A stretch of DNA of 7,885 nucleotides from an uncultured Erythrobacteraceae bacterium (lineage in GTDB: Bacteria > Pseudomonadota > Alphaproteobacteria > Sphingomonadales > Sphingomonadaceae), in contig CATMNW010000101.1 in the NCBI GenBank assembly GCA_950071875.1, forward strand, positions 1-7,885. Reading direction: 5' to 3'. The position numbers and the translations under genes were made by a program. This document shows, piece by piece, positions 1 to 6,345 of the stretch; position 1 is the stretch's first letter, and every line of letters begins with the position of its first letter. The notes beneath the pieces are model-generated. The model had not been told where the DNA came from and did no database searches. It saw nothing but the letters and a program-made list of their open reading frames with translations.

Positions 1-1
1 C

Positions 2-1036
2 GAGCCCGGGACGATCGTCGTCGCGGTGGGACAAGTGAACGACGTGCGCCTCTATCGCGACCTGCTCGCGAGCGGCATTCACGACTACCTGCTGAAACCG
101 CTTTCCACCAACATGCTGCGCGACTCCCTCAACCAGGCACAGGCCGTATTCCTGGCGCCGCGTGCAGGTGAAGAAGAAGGCAACAAACGCCACATTTCGG
201 CTGCCGTTATCGGTACCCGCGGGGGTGTCGGCGCATCGACGCTGGCCACTTCGCTGGGCTGGCTGTTCGCCAGCGAAAAGCGCATGCCGACCGCCCTGCT
301 CGACCTGGACGTGCATTTCGGCACGGGCGCGCTTGCGCTCGACCTCGAACCGGGCCGCGGTCTGACCGATGCGATCGACAATCCCAGCCGTATCGACGGT
401 CTGTTCATCGAACGTGCCATGATCCGCGCCAACGACAACCTAGCGATCCTGTCGGCAGAAGCGCCGATCAACCAGCCGCTGATGACCGATGGCTCGGCCT
501 TCATGCAGTTGCAGGAAGAGTTCAAGCACTCGTTCGAAATGACCGTGCTGGACATGCCGCGCAACATGATGATCAATTTCCCGCACCTTCTCAACGACGT
601 GAATGTCGTGGTGCTGGCAGCGGAATTGTCGCTGGCCTCCGCGCGTGACACGATCCGCATCCTTTCGTGGCTCAAGACCAATGCGCCGCATGCCCAGATC
701 CTGATTGCGGCAAACAAGGTCCAGCCGGGTGCTGCCGAGATCAGCCGCGCTGATTTCGAAGCCTCGATCGAACGCAAGATCGATATCATCGTGCCGTTCG
801 ACCAGAAAGCCGCCGCCAATGCTGCGAAACTGGGCAAGACGTTTGTCGAAGCCAATTCCGCAGCGAAAGCGACTTCCGCCATCAAGCAACTTGCGACCCG
901 CGTAATCGGTGCAGGCGACGAAGGCAGCGACGAGGCGGAAGAGGCAGGGGCCAAGAAATCCCTTCTCGGAGGTCTCGATTTCAAGAACCTCCTGGCGAAG
1001 AAGAAGGACGCGCCGGTCGCAGCACCTGCGGAGTAA
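2..1036 (+). CDS. cpaE: Tad pilus assembly protein CpaE/TadZ, 5'-truncated by window edge
   Basis: The reading frame is open from base 2, so the gene starts upstream; the GTG at 26 is an internal codon, not a start. The first ~35 codons read as the end of a response-regulator receiver fold, with the conserved Lys-Pro in YLLKPLS (about nt 86-106). A ParA/MinD-like P-loop ATPase domain follows. Its deviant Walker A reads GTRGGVGAST (nt 212-241) and the switch segment is LLDLDVHFG (about nt 296-322). Both P-loop lysines are replaced (Arg and Ala), as I recall for other CpaE proteins. The C-terminal ~45 residues are Ala/Glu/Lys-rich and probably disordered. CpaE/TadZ proteins are known to localise the Tad secretion machine to the cell pole. 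tadB follows after 54 bp, consistent with one operon. The phospho-acceptor Asp would lie outside the window, so receiver activity cannot be judged. Confidence 0.92.
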   Translation, partial: EPGTIVVAVGQVNDVRLYRDLLASGIHDYLLKPLSTNMLRDSLNQAQAVFLAPRAGEEEGNKRHISAAVIGTRGGVGASTLATSLGWLFASEKRMPTALLDLDVHFGTGALALDLEPGRGLTDAIDNPSRIDGLFIERAMIRANDNLAILSAEAPINQPLMTDGSAFMQLQEEFKHSFEMTVLDMPRNMMINFPHLLNDVNVVVLAAELSLASARDTIRILSWLKTNAPHAQILIAANKVQPGAAEISRADFEASIERKIDIIVPFDQKAAANAAKLGKTFVEANSAAKATSAIKQLATRVIGAGDEGSDEAEEAGAKKSLLGGLDFKNLLAKKKDAPVAAPAE

Positions 1037-1090
1037 GCGGCCGCCGGGCCATTTGTCCGGCACCGCAAGCAGTTTGGACGGAGAACACGC

Positions 1091-2062
1091 ATGAACATCA
1101 TCCAGCTTGTGCTGGTGGCCGTAGGGGTCCTCGCGTTGCTGGCGATCGGCTACACGATGGTCTCCGGTCCGAACGCGACCAAGTCGAGCCAGCGTCGCAT
1201 GCAGCAGCTGCGCTATCGCCACTCCGAAAGCACAGATGCCAAGGTCGAATCACAGCTCAAGAAAGCGATCGCAGCGCGTAAGCCCAAATTCCAGCGTGCC
1301 GCAGGTTCGGGTTCGCGGATCGAAGCGCTTGCCGGCCGGCTCGATCGGACGGGCGCGGGCTGGACGCTGAGCCAGTATGCCTATGCATCGCTTGGCCTCG
1401 GTCTTGCCGTTGCCCTTCTCATGTTCCTGCGAAGCGGCTCGCTCGGCCTGTCGCTGGGACTTGGCGTACTGGTCGGTGCGGGTCTTCCGCACATGGTCGT
1501 GAGCTGGAAGATCAAGAAGCGCACCAACAACTTCAACGTGAAGTTCCCCGACGGCATCGAACTGCTGGTCCGCGGCCTTCGTTCGGGCCTCCCGGTGACC
1601 GAAACGCTTGGCGTGGTCGCGCAGGAGATCGACGGCCCTGTCGGCCAGGAATTCAAGGGTATCGTCGAGCGTATCAAGATCGGCCGCACCATGGAGGAAT
1701 CGCTCCAGGAAACGGCTGACCGCCTCGCAATTCCCGAGTTCAACTTCTTCTGCATCACACTGGCGATCCAGCGCGAAACCGGGGGCAACCTGGCAGAAAC
1801 GCTGTCCAACCTTTCGGACGTGCTTCGCAAGCGTGCGCAGATGAAGCTCAAGATCAAGGCGATGAGCTCGGAATCGAAAGCCTCCGCCTACATCGTCGGT
1901 GCCCTGCCGTTCATCGTGTTCGCGATGATCTGGTGGATCAACCCGACCTACGTCGGTGGCTTCTTCGAGGACGACCGCCTCATCGTGACCGGCCTTGGCG
2001 GCCTCGTGTGGATGAGCATCGGCGGCTTCATCATGGCCAAGATGGTCAGCTTCGAAATCTAA
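1091..2062 (+). CDS. tadB: Tad pilus inner-membrane platform protein TadB (T2SSF domain)
   Basis: This 323-residue protein has the usual length and layout of TadB. It has an N-terminal membrane helix (about 3-22) and a basic cytoplasmic linker (30-90). A hydrophobic pair (about 97-113 and 117-138) comes next, then a GspF/T2SSF cytoplasmic domain (about 148-265) and two final membrane helices (about 266-283 and 298-317). Family hallmarks are the LRSGLPVTE segment (162-170) and QRETGGNLAETL (227-238). In type II secretion and Tad systems such proteins form, with TadC, the membrane platform that couples the ATPase to pilin extraction. The ATG at 1091 has GGAG at 1080-1083, seven bases upstream. 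tadC begins 21 bp after the stop, so the two are almost certainly co-transcribed. Confidence 0.94.
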   Translation: MNIIQLVLVAVGVLALLAIGYTMVSGPNATKSSQRRMQQLRYRHSESTDAKVESQLKKAIAARKPKFQRAAGSGSRIEALAGRLDRTGAGWTLSQYAYASLGLGLAVALLMFLRSGSLGLSLGLGVLVGAGLPHMVVSWKIKKRTNNFNVKFPDGIELLVRGLRSGLPVTETLGVVAQEIDGPVGQEFKGIVERIKIGRTMEESLQETADRLAIPEFNFFCITLAIQRETGGNLAETLSNLSDVLRKRAQMKLKIKAMSSESKASAYIVGALPFIVFAMIWWINPTYVGGFFEDDRLIVTGLGGLVWMSIGGFIMAKMVSFEI

Positions 2063-2083
2063 GGCTGAGGAAAGACAAGAGCA

Positions 2084-3082
2084 ATGGATCCTGCAACCGG
2101 CCCCACCCTCCTCGGCTTCAACGTCTTCCTTGTCGGCTCGATCCTTGCCGGGATCGCGGCTGTCGCCGTGCTGTTCGCCATTTATACGGCGCTGACGATC
2201 AAGGACCCGATGAGCAAGCGCGTCAAAGCCCTCGAGGGCCGCCGCGAAGAGCTCAAGATGGGCCTCGTCACGTCCAGCGCGAAGAAGCGCCAGAGCCTGG
2301 TGCGCAAGAGCGACACGACCGACAAGATCAAGGACACCCTGGGCAACATGAAGGTGTTGCAGCAGAGCCAGGTCGAGATCGTCCAGCAAAGGCTCGCCCA
2401 TGCGGGTATCCGTAACAAGGACTTGGCAGTCGTCATCATCGGCCTGCGCGCCGTGCTGCCCATCCTGCTCGGCGGCTTTGCCTTCGTCATGCTCTACGTG
2501 GTCGAAGTCTATCCCGACTGGCAGATGAAGCGCGTCGCGGCGCTCGCGGCAGCCGTGTTCCTCGGGTACAAGGGGCCCGAACTCTATATCGGCAATATCG
2601 CCAAGAAGCGGTCCGATGCCATCCGCAAGGGCCTGCCCGACGCGCTGGACCTGCTGGTGATCTGTGCCGAGGCCGGCCTGACGGTCGACGCTGCCTTCAA
2701 CCGCGTGGCCAAGGAACTGGGCCGCGCCTATCCCGAACTGGGTGACGAATTCGCGCTGACCGCGATCGAACTGTCCTTCCTCAACGAACGCAAGAAGGCG
2801 TTCGACAATCTTGCTTACCGCGTCGATCTCGAAGCGGTGAAGGGCGTGGTCACCACCATGGTCCAGACCGAACGATACGGTACGCCGCTGGCTTCGGCAC
2901 TGCGCGTGCTGTCGGCCGAATTCCGCAACGAGCGCATGATGCGCGCCGAAGAGAAGGCCGCGCGCCTACCGGCGATCATGACCGTGCCGCTGATCATGTT
3001 CATCCTGCCGGTGCTGTTCATCGTCATTCTCGGACCCGCAGCCTGTTCGATCGCCGATGCCTTCAGCGGCGGGATCGGATAA
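2084..3082 (+). CDS. tadC: Tad pilus inner-membrane platform protein TadC (T2SSF domain)
   Basis: This 332-residue protein is the expected second GspF-like partner of TadB. Predicted membrane helices lie near 13-38, 115-141, 149-168 and 296-318. The T2SSF domain spans about 180-300 and contains the TadC-typical stretches KGLPDALDLLVICAEAGL (182-199) and VQTERYGTPLASALR (260-274). The ATG at 2084 is preceded by GAGGAAAG at 2067-2074, a good ribosome binding site. It is inferred to sit in the inner membrane with TadB and an ATPase not present in this window. It is the last Tad gene here: no tadD, tadE, tadF or tadG follows, and a hairpin terminator begins 30 bp after the stop codon. Confidence 0.94.
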   Translation: MDPATGPTLLGFNVFLVGSILAGIAAVAVLFAIYTALTIKDPMSKRVKALEGRREELKMGLVTSSAKKRQSLVRKSDTTDKIKDTLGNMKVLQQSQVEIVQQRLAHAGIRNKDLAVVIIGLRAVLPILLGGFAFVMLYVVEVYPDWQMKRVAALAAAVFLGYKGPELYIGNIAKKRSDAIRKGLPDALDLLVICAEAGLTVDAAFNRVAKELGRAYPELGDEFALTAIELSFLNERKKAFDNLAYRVDLEAVKGVVTTMVQTERYGTPLASALRVLSAEFRNERMMRAEEKAARLPAIMTVPLIMFILPVLFIVILGPAACSIADAFSGGIG

Positions 3083-3112
3083 CCGACACCGACTTCACGA
3101 CAGCATAAAGGG

Positions 3113-3146
3113 AGCCTGGTCGACTAACGTCAGTCGGCCAGGCTTT
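3113..3146. terminator. Convergent hairpin between tadC and marR
   Basis: Arms at 3113-3125 and 3132-3144 pair over 13 bp with one G-U wobble, around the 6-base loop AACGTC. The + strand tail has only three T (3144-3146) before C residues; the - strand tail is CCCTTTA. The hairpin is strong but the U-tracts are poor, so termination may be partial in both directions. It lies between two convergent genes, and the marR stop codon (3130-3132) sits at its loop. Confidence 0.6.
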
Positions 3147-3600
3147 CCGCGTCGAAGTCCCCCGCCTGATCGCGCACGCGCACCAGCATGTCGAGCAGGC
3201 TGGCACGTTCTTCCTCGCTCAGGACCGAGAACAGCTCGCTCTCGATCTTCAGTGCGAGCGGCATGATCCCTGCGTGGACCGCCCTGCCCTCGCTCGTCAG
3301 TTCGAGCAGGTGCGAACGCCCGTCCTTCGCATTGGGCGACCGCTGCGCAAGCCCGCGATCCTCCAGCTTCTTGCACGCGCGGTTGACCGGGACCTTGTCC
3401 ATCAGCGTCTGCTGCGACAGCTCCCGCTGCGTCATCGCGCCAGCATCGCCGAGCACCGCCATGATGCGCCATTCGGTCGTCTTGAGCGCAAAGCGCTTGC
3501 GGTATTGCTCGGCAATACGGACCGAGACCGCGTTGGACGCGATCGACAGTTGGTAGGGCAGGAACTCGGCGAGGCGCTGGGCGGGTTGACGTCTGGACAT
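3130..3600 (-). CDS. MarR-family transcriptional regulator
   Basis: This 156-residue protein has the MarR winged-helix layout. An N-terminal dimerisation helix (about 8-36) and the ALKTTEWRIMAVL helix (38-50) are followed by the helix-turn-helix (about 56-82, MTQRELSQQTLMDKVPVNRACKKLEDRG region). The beta wing follows (about 85-103), with the diagnostic D93/R95 in NAKDGRSHLLELTSEG, then C-terminal dimerisation helices (105-145). MarR proteins are DNA-binding dimers, usually repressors released by small ligands; in CoA-ester catabolism some respond to acyl-CoA thioesters. The ligand cannot be read from the sequence. The ATG at 3600 has AAAGG upstream on the minus strand (about 3609-3613). It lies 67 bp downstream of the crotonase on the same strand, so co-transcription is plausible and the crotonase promoter is the obvious candidate target. 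Confidence 0.92.
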   Translation of the reverse strand: MSRRQPAQRLAEFLPYQLSIASNAVSVRIAEQYRKRFALKTTEWRIMAVLGDAGAMTQRELSQQTLMDKVPVNRACKKLEDRGLAQRSPNAKDGRSHLLELTSEGRAVHAGIMPLALKIESELFSVLSEEERASLLDMLVRVRDQAGDFDAESLAD

Positions 3601-3667
3601 GGCTTAACCTTTAGGCCGCGCCACCCGCTTTGCAATCCCGTTGCGTTTGTAACCTTATCGACCCGAC

Positions 3668-4537
3668 TCACTCGTAGCCCGGCTCGTCCCACCACGGGTA
3701 GAAGTCGGGCATGTCGGCGCTGACCGTGTCAGGATAGGCAGGTGCGCGCTTTTCCAGGAAGCTGGCGATGCCTTCCTTCGCGTCATTACTGCGGCTGAGA
3801 CGGTAGATCGCGCGGCTGTCCACGCGGTGCGCATCCATCGGGTGCCCGTCACTACCATTGCGCCACAGCATGGCGCGGGGCATGGCGACCGATACGGCGG
3901 AAGTGTTGTCGGCAATCTCGCGTGCGATACCCGTTGCGGCATCCATCAGTTCGCCCTGCGGATGGACCGAACGCACGAGGCCCCGCTCCAGCGCCTCGCC
4001 TGCGTCGATCAAGCGCCCGGTCATGCACCATTCCAGCGCGGTCTGCATGCCGACCAGGCGCGGCAGGAACCAGCTTGATGCCGCCTCGGGCACGATCCCG
4101 CGCCGGGCGAAAACGAAGCCGAAGCGCGCATTGTCGCTTGCGAGGCGAATGTCGAAGGGCAGCTGCATCGTCACGCCGACACCAACCGCTACGCCGTTGC
4201 ATGCCCCGATCAGCGGTTTCTTCGAATTGAACAGCCGCAAGGTCAGCCGCCCGCCCCCGTCGCGCACACGCTCGTCGGAAAGGTCATCGACCGGATTGGG
4301 GTCGGAGAACACATGCCCCCCGCCCTCCGGCGTCAGGTCCGCGCCCGCACAGAAGGCCCGCTCGCCATCTCCCGTCACGATGACCGCGCGCACGCTGTCG
4401 TCGGCGTCGGTCGTGTCCAGCGCGTCGATCATCTCGCCCATCATGACGCGGGTGAAGGCGTTCATCTTCTCCGGGCGGTGGAGCGTGAGCGTGGCGATAC
4501 CGTCGGCGATGTCGAGCTTGATCTGCGTGTAGGACAT
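3668..4537 (-). CDS. Crotonase-superfamily enoyl-CoA hydratase/isomerase
   Basis: This is a 289-residue crotonase-fold protein. Visible hallmarks are LHRPEKMNAF (19-28), the oxyanion-hole strand AFCAGADL (61-68), ACNGVAVGVGVTM (112-124) and FVFARRGIVPEAASSW (141-156). By hand alignment to rat mitochondrial enoyl-CoA hydratase, the catalytic glutamates 144 and 164 are replaced by T123 and F143. Glu151 falls where peroxisomal-type delta3,delta2-enoyl-CoA isomerases have their catalytic Glu and where PaaG and dienoyl-CoA isomerase have Asp. It is therefore more likely an isomerase or another crotonase activity than a standard hydratase. The frame is open to an ATG at 4657, but the ATG at 4537 is chosen: the fold begins right after it and AGGAGAG lies 11 bases upstream. 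The extra 40 residues of the longer version resemble no crotonase N-terminus. marR follows 67 bp downstream. Substrate unknown. Confidence 0.9.
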   Translation of the reverse strand: MSYTQIKLDIADGIATLTLHRPEKMNAFTRVMMGEMIDALDTTDADDSVRAVIVTGDGERAFCAGADLTPEGGGHVFSDPNPVDDLSDERVRDGGGRLTLRLFNSKKPLIGACNGVAVGVGVTMQLPFDIRLASDNARFGFVFARRGIVPEAASSWFLPRLVGMQTALEWCMTGRLIDAGEALERGLVRSVHPQGELMDAATGIAREIADNTSAVSVAMPRAMLWRNGSDGHPMDAHRVDSRAIYRLSRSNDAKEGIASFLEKRAPAYPDTVSADMPDFYPWWDEPGYE

Positions 4538-4570
4538 ATGTTGGTTCTCTCTCCTGTCAGTCCCATCACT

Positions 4571-4593
4571 TGGACCGCATGTTACACGGTCCA
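4571..4593. promoter_or_regulatory. Inverted repeat upstream of the crotonase gene, candidate operator
   Basis: Perfect 7-bp arms TGGACCG (4571-4577) and CGGTCCA (4587-4593) flank a 9-base spacer that itself contains the palindrome TGTTACA. The repeat ends 33 bp upstream of the crotonase ATG, within the expected promoter/leader. It is a plausible site for the neighbouring MarR or another dimeric regulator. No convincing -35/-10 pair could be assigned around it, so its role is inferred from symmetry and position only. Confidence 0.4.
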
Positions 4594-4765
4594 TGCAAGG
4601 AAAAACTGGGAACCAGCGCATCCTGCCAGACCGCGCGTTTCCCCATTTGTGTTCCACTGCTTTGCATGGCCGGCGATCTATGCCGTGGTGGCAGCGTAGG
4701 AAAGGCCGAACCGCTCGGGTCGAAAAGGCCGAAGCAGCAGGGATTCCGGATGTAGCCCCGATTCA

Positions 4766-4790
4766 GGAACAGGCGCGAAGAGCATCGGTT
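4766..4790 (+). promoter_or_regulatory. Candidate EcfG-type (general stress) promoter for the NAD(P)-binding gene
   Basis: GGAAC at 4766-4770 is followed, after a 17-base spacer, by GTT at 4788-4790 (GGTT from 4787). Alphaproteobacterial EcfG-family sigma factors are known to use GGAAC and (C)GTT elements at about this spacing. The likely transcription start would be near 4797, just ahead of the AGGAG ribosome binding site at 4804-4808, giving a short, sensible leader. The -10 has G instead of the usual C before GTT, and short motifs like this also occur by chance. Confidence 0.42.
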
Positions 4791-4815
4791 CATGAGGCAA
4801 CACAGGAGTTCTATA

Positions 4816-5415
4816 ATGAAAATTCTCGTCGCCGGTTCGACCGGCAATACCGGCACTCGCCTCGTCAATGAACTTTGCGAGCGCGGTCACCAGCCCGTGG
4901 CACTTGTGCGCGAATCTTCCGATACGGGTTCACTGCCCGATGGCGCTGAGCTTCGGCAAGGTGACCTGACCGACCTCGACGAACATGTGACCGAAGGGTG
5001 TGAAGTCGTAATCTTCGCCGCCGGTTCCGGGGGCGATACCAGCGCGGAAATGACCGACAAGGTCGACCGCGATGGCGCCATTGCACTAATCGACATCGCC
5101 GAAAAAACCGGTGTTCGCCGGTTCGTGATGCTGAGCTCGGTGGGAGCGGACAATCCCGATCCCGAGGGCGACCTGGCCCATTACCTCAAGGCGAAACATG
5201 CTGCCGACGAGCACCTGAAGAACAGCACGCTGGAATATGCGATTCTTCGTCCCGTCGCGCTGACGGATGACGGCCCCACCGGATCGGTCAGGCTGGGCGA
5301 CGATGTCGACCCGAAAGGCAAGGCGGCGCGTGGCGATGTCGCGAACCTGCTGGCGGATGCCGCCGAACAGGAAGATTGGACCGGTGCAGTCAGGTTGATG
5401 GAAACCGCGTACTAA
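4816..5415 (+). CDS. Atypical SDR / NAD(P)-binding Rossmann protein
   Basis: A 199-residue protein of the NmrA/YwnB-like atypical short-chain dehydrogenase group. The N-terminus MKILVAGSTGNTGTRL contains the glycine-rich dinucleotide loop GSTGNTG (7-13). ALVRESSD (29-36) follows the second strand and GDLTD (49-53) the third. MLSSVGADNP (105-114) and Y123-x3-K127 occupy the positions of the SDR Ser, Tyr and Lys, and YAILRPVALTDD (141-152) is the typical 'LRP' strand. Members bind NAD(P)H and include flavin reductase-like proteins and redox sensors; the reaction cannot be specified here. The ATG at 4816 is preferred over the in-frame ATG at 4792 because AGGAG (4804-4808) lies between them, seven bases before 4816, and the Rossmann strand starts at once. 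It is a single-gene unit, opposite in strand to both neighbours, with its own candidate promoter and a strong terminator. Confidence 0.9.
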   Translation: MKILVAGSTGNTGTRLVNELCERGHQPVALVRESSDTGSLPDGAELRQGDLTDLDEHVTEGCEVVIFAAGSGGDTSAEMTDKVDRDGAIALIDIAEKTGVRRFVMLSSVGADNPDPEGDLAHYLKAKHAADEHLKNSTLEYAILRPVALTDDGPTGSVRLGDDVDPKGKAARGDVANLLADAAEQEDWTGAVRLMETAY

Positions 5416-5441
5416 CCTGGCAGCCCTCCGCCCCAATAAAA

Positions 5442-5484
5442 AACGCCGCCGCTCCCTTGCGAGGAGCGGCGGCGTTATCTTTTA
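5442..5484. terminator. Strong bidirectional rho-independent terminator
   Basis: A perfect 14-bp GC-rich stem (5442-5455 with 5463-5476) closes the 7-base loop CTTGCGA. On the + strand it is followed by ATCTTTTA. On the - strand, six A residues at 5438-5443, the last two within the stem, give the U-tract TTTTTTATT. It sits between the convergent NAD(P)-binding gene (+) and SDR gene (-), and probably ends both transcripts. Confidence 0.92.
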
Positions 5485-5498
5485 GTGCGTGCTATCGC

Positions 5499-6284
5499 TT
5501 AACGCGGCGCCATGCGGATTGCGCCGTCGAGGCGGACGTCTTCGCCGTTGAAATAGCCGGTCTCGATCATGCACATGGCAAGGTTGGCATATTCTTCGGC
5601 ATTGCCGAGGCGCTTGGGGAACGGCACGCTGGCCGCCAGCGCTTCCTTCACCTGCGGCGGCGCGGCGTTCATCAGCGGGGTGTTGAAGATGCCCGGCAGG
5701 ATGGTGTTCACGCGGATGCCTTCGCGCATCAGGTCGCGCGCGATGGGCAGGGTCATGCCGACCACGCCACCCTTCGACGCGGAATAGGCAGCCTGGCCCA
5801 TCTGGCCGTCTTCGGCAGCAACCGATGCGGTGTTGACGATCGCACCGCGGTCGCCTTCGTCGGTCAGCGGATCGAGGCTCATCATGCCCGCGGCCGACTT
5901 GGCGATGCAGCGGAAAGTGCCGATGAGGTTCACCTGGATGACGAATTCGAAAGCCGAGATCGGGAAGTGCTTGATCTCGCCGGTCTGCTTGTCGCGGCTT
6001 GCGGTCTTGATCGCGTTGCCGATACCTGCGCAGTTGACGAGGATGCGTTCCTGGCCATGCGCCTCGCGCGCCTTGGCGAAGCCCGCGTTGACATCTTCCT
6101 CGCTGGTCACGTTGACCTTGCAGAAGACGCCGCCGATGTCCTTTGCGACCGCTTCGCCCTTTTCCTCGTTCATGTCGAAGATGGCGACCTTGGCGCCCTT
6201 GGCCGCGAGCGCGCGGGCGGTGGCTTCACCGAGGCCCGATGCGCCGCCGGTGACGACTGCGGGGGTATTGCTGCTGACTTCCAT
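5499..6284 (-). CDS. 3-hydroxyacyl-CoA dehydrogenase type 2-like SDR (HSD17B10 family)
   Basis: A classical 261-residue short-chain dehydrogenase. Cofactor loop TGGASGLG (12-19); Asp37 at the end of strand 2 favours NAD+ over NADP+; NCAG at 84-87. The catalytic tetrad is N119, S154, Y167 and K171 (YSASK). From about residue 150 it closely follows human HSD17B10, with NTASVAA, QAAYSASKGG, GMTLPIARDL and RLDGAIRM, and the length matches that family. These enzymes oxidise 3-hydroxyacyl-CoA to 3-ketoacyl-CoA and often accept branched-chain or steroid substrates; the exact substrate is not visible. It lies 61 bp downstream of a thiolase on the same strand, which fits consecutive steps of acyl-CoA degradation. 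The ATG at 6284 has GAGAGG about seven bases upstream. The stop at 5499 is followed within about 25 bp by the bidirectional terminator. Confidence 0.94.
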   Translation of the reverse strand: MEVSSNTPAVVTGGASGLGEATARALAAKGAKVAIFDMNEEKGEAVAKDIGGVFCKVNVTSEEDVNAGFAKAREAHGQERILVNCAGIGNAIKTASRDKQTGEIKHFPISAFEFVIQVNLIGTFRCIAKSAAGMMSLDPLTDEGDRGAIVNTASVAAEDGQMGQAAYSASKGGVVGMTLPIARDLMREGIRVNTILPGIFNTPLMNAAPPQVKEALAASVPFPKRLGNAEEYANLAMCMIETGYFNGEDVRLDGAIRMAPR

Positions 6285-6345
6285 GAATATTCCTCTCGTG
6301 AAATTCGAAATTTAAAACTGGCTCGACGCCGGTGTGCTGAAGCGA

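Noticed and set aside
1043..1061. Short hairpin (GCCGG/CCGGC) between cpaE and tadB
   Set aside because: It has only 5 bp of stem, a 9-base loop and no T-run; too weak to call an attenuator or processing site.
85..1101. Long minus-strand open frame over cpaE
   Set aside because: It is antisense to a clearly recognisable ParA-like protein, is rich in Arg/Ser/Ala without domain motifs, and reflects GC-biased codon usage.
1250..2401. 383-codon minus-strand open frame over tadB/tadC
   Set aside because: It is a shadow frame of two conserved membrane protein genes and spans their junction.
3631..3653. TTGCAA/TTGCGT/TTGTAA repeats upstream of marR as an autoregulatory operator
   Set aside because: There is no clear dyad beyond TTGCAA itself; the repeats are direct and degenerate, so I could not support a site.
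3668..4537. Crotonase plus MarR as a feruloyl-CoA hydratase/FerC-type pair
   Set aside because: The crotonase lacks the active-site sequence features I associate with hydroxycinnamoyl-CoA hydratase-lyases, and no CoA ligase or aldehyde dehydrogenase is adjacent.
4609..4639. Second GGAAC ... CGTT pair on the + strand
   Set aside because: The spacer is 22 bases, too long for an EcfG-type promoter.
4538..4657. 40-residue N-terminal extension of the crotonase
   Set aside because: The extension resembles no crotonase N-terminus, contains the ribosome binding site of the ATG at 4537, and covers the inverted repeat.
4792..4815. Eight-residue longer N-terminus for the NAD(P)-binding protein
   Set aside because: The AGGAG at 4804-4808 lies inside it and points to the ATG at 4816.
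6301..6313. AT-rich 5-bp palindrome (AAATT/AATTT) between thiolase and SDR as an internal promoter
   Set aside because: It is a short, low-GC spacer with a possible TAAATT, but no matching -35 box could be found at proper spacing.
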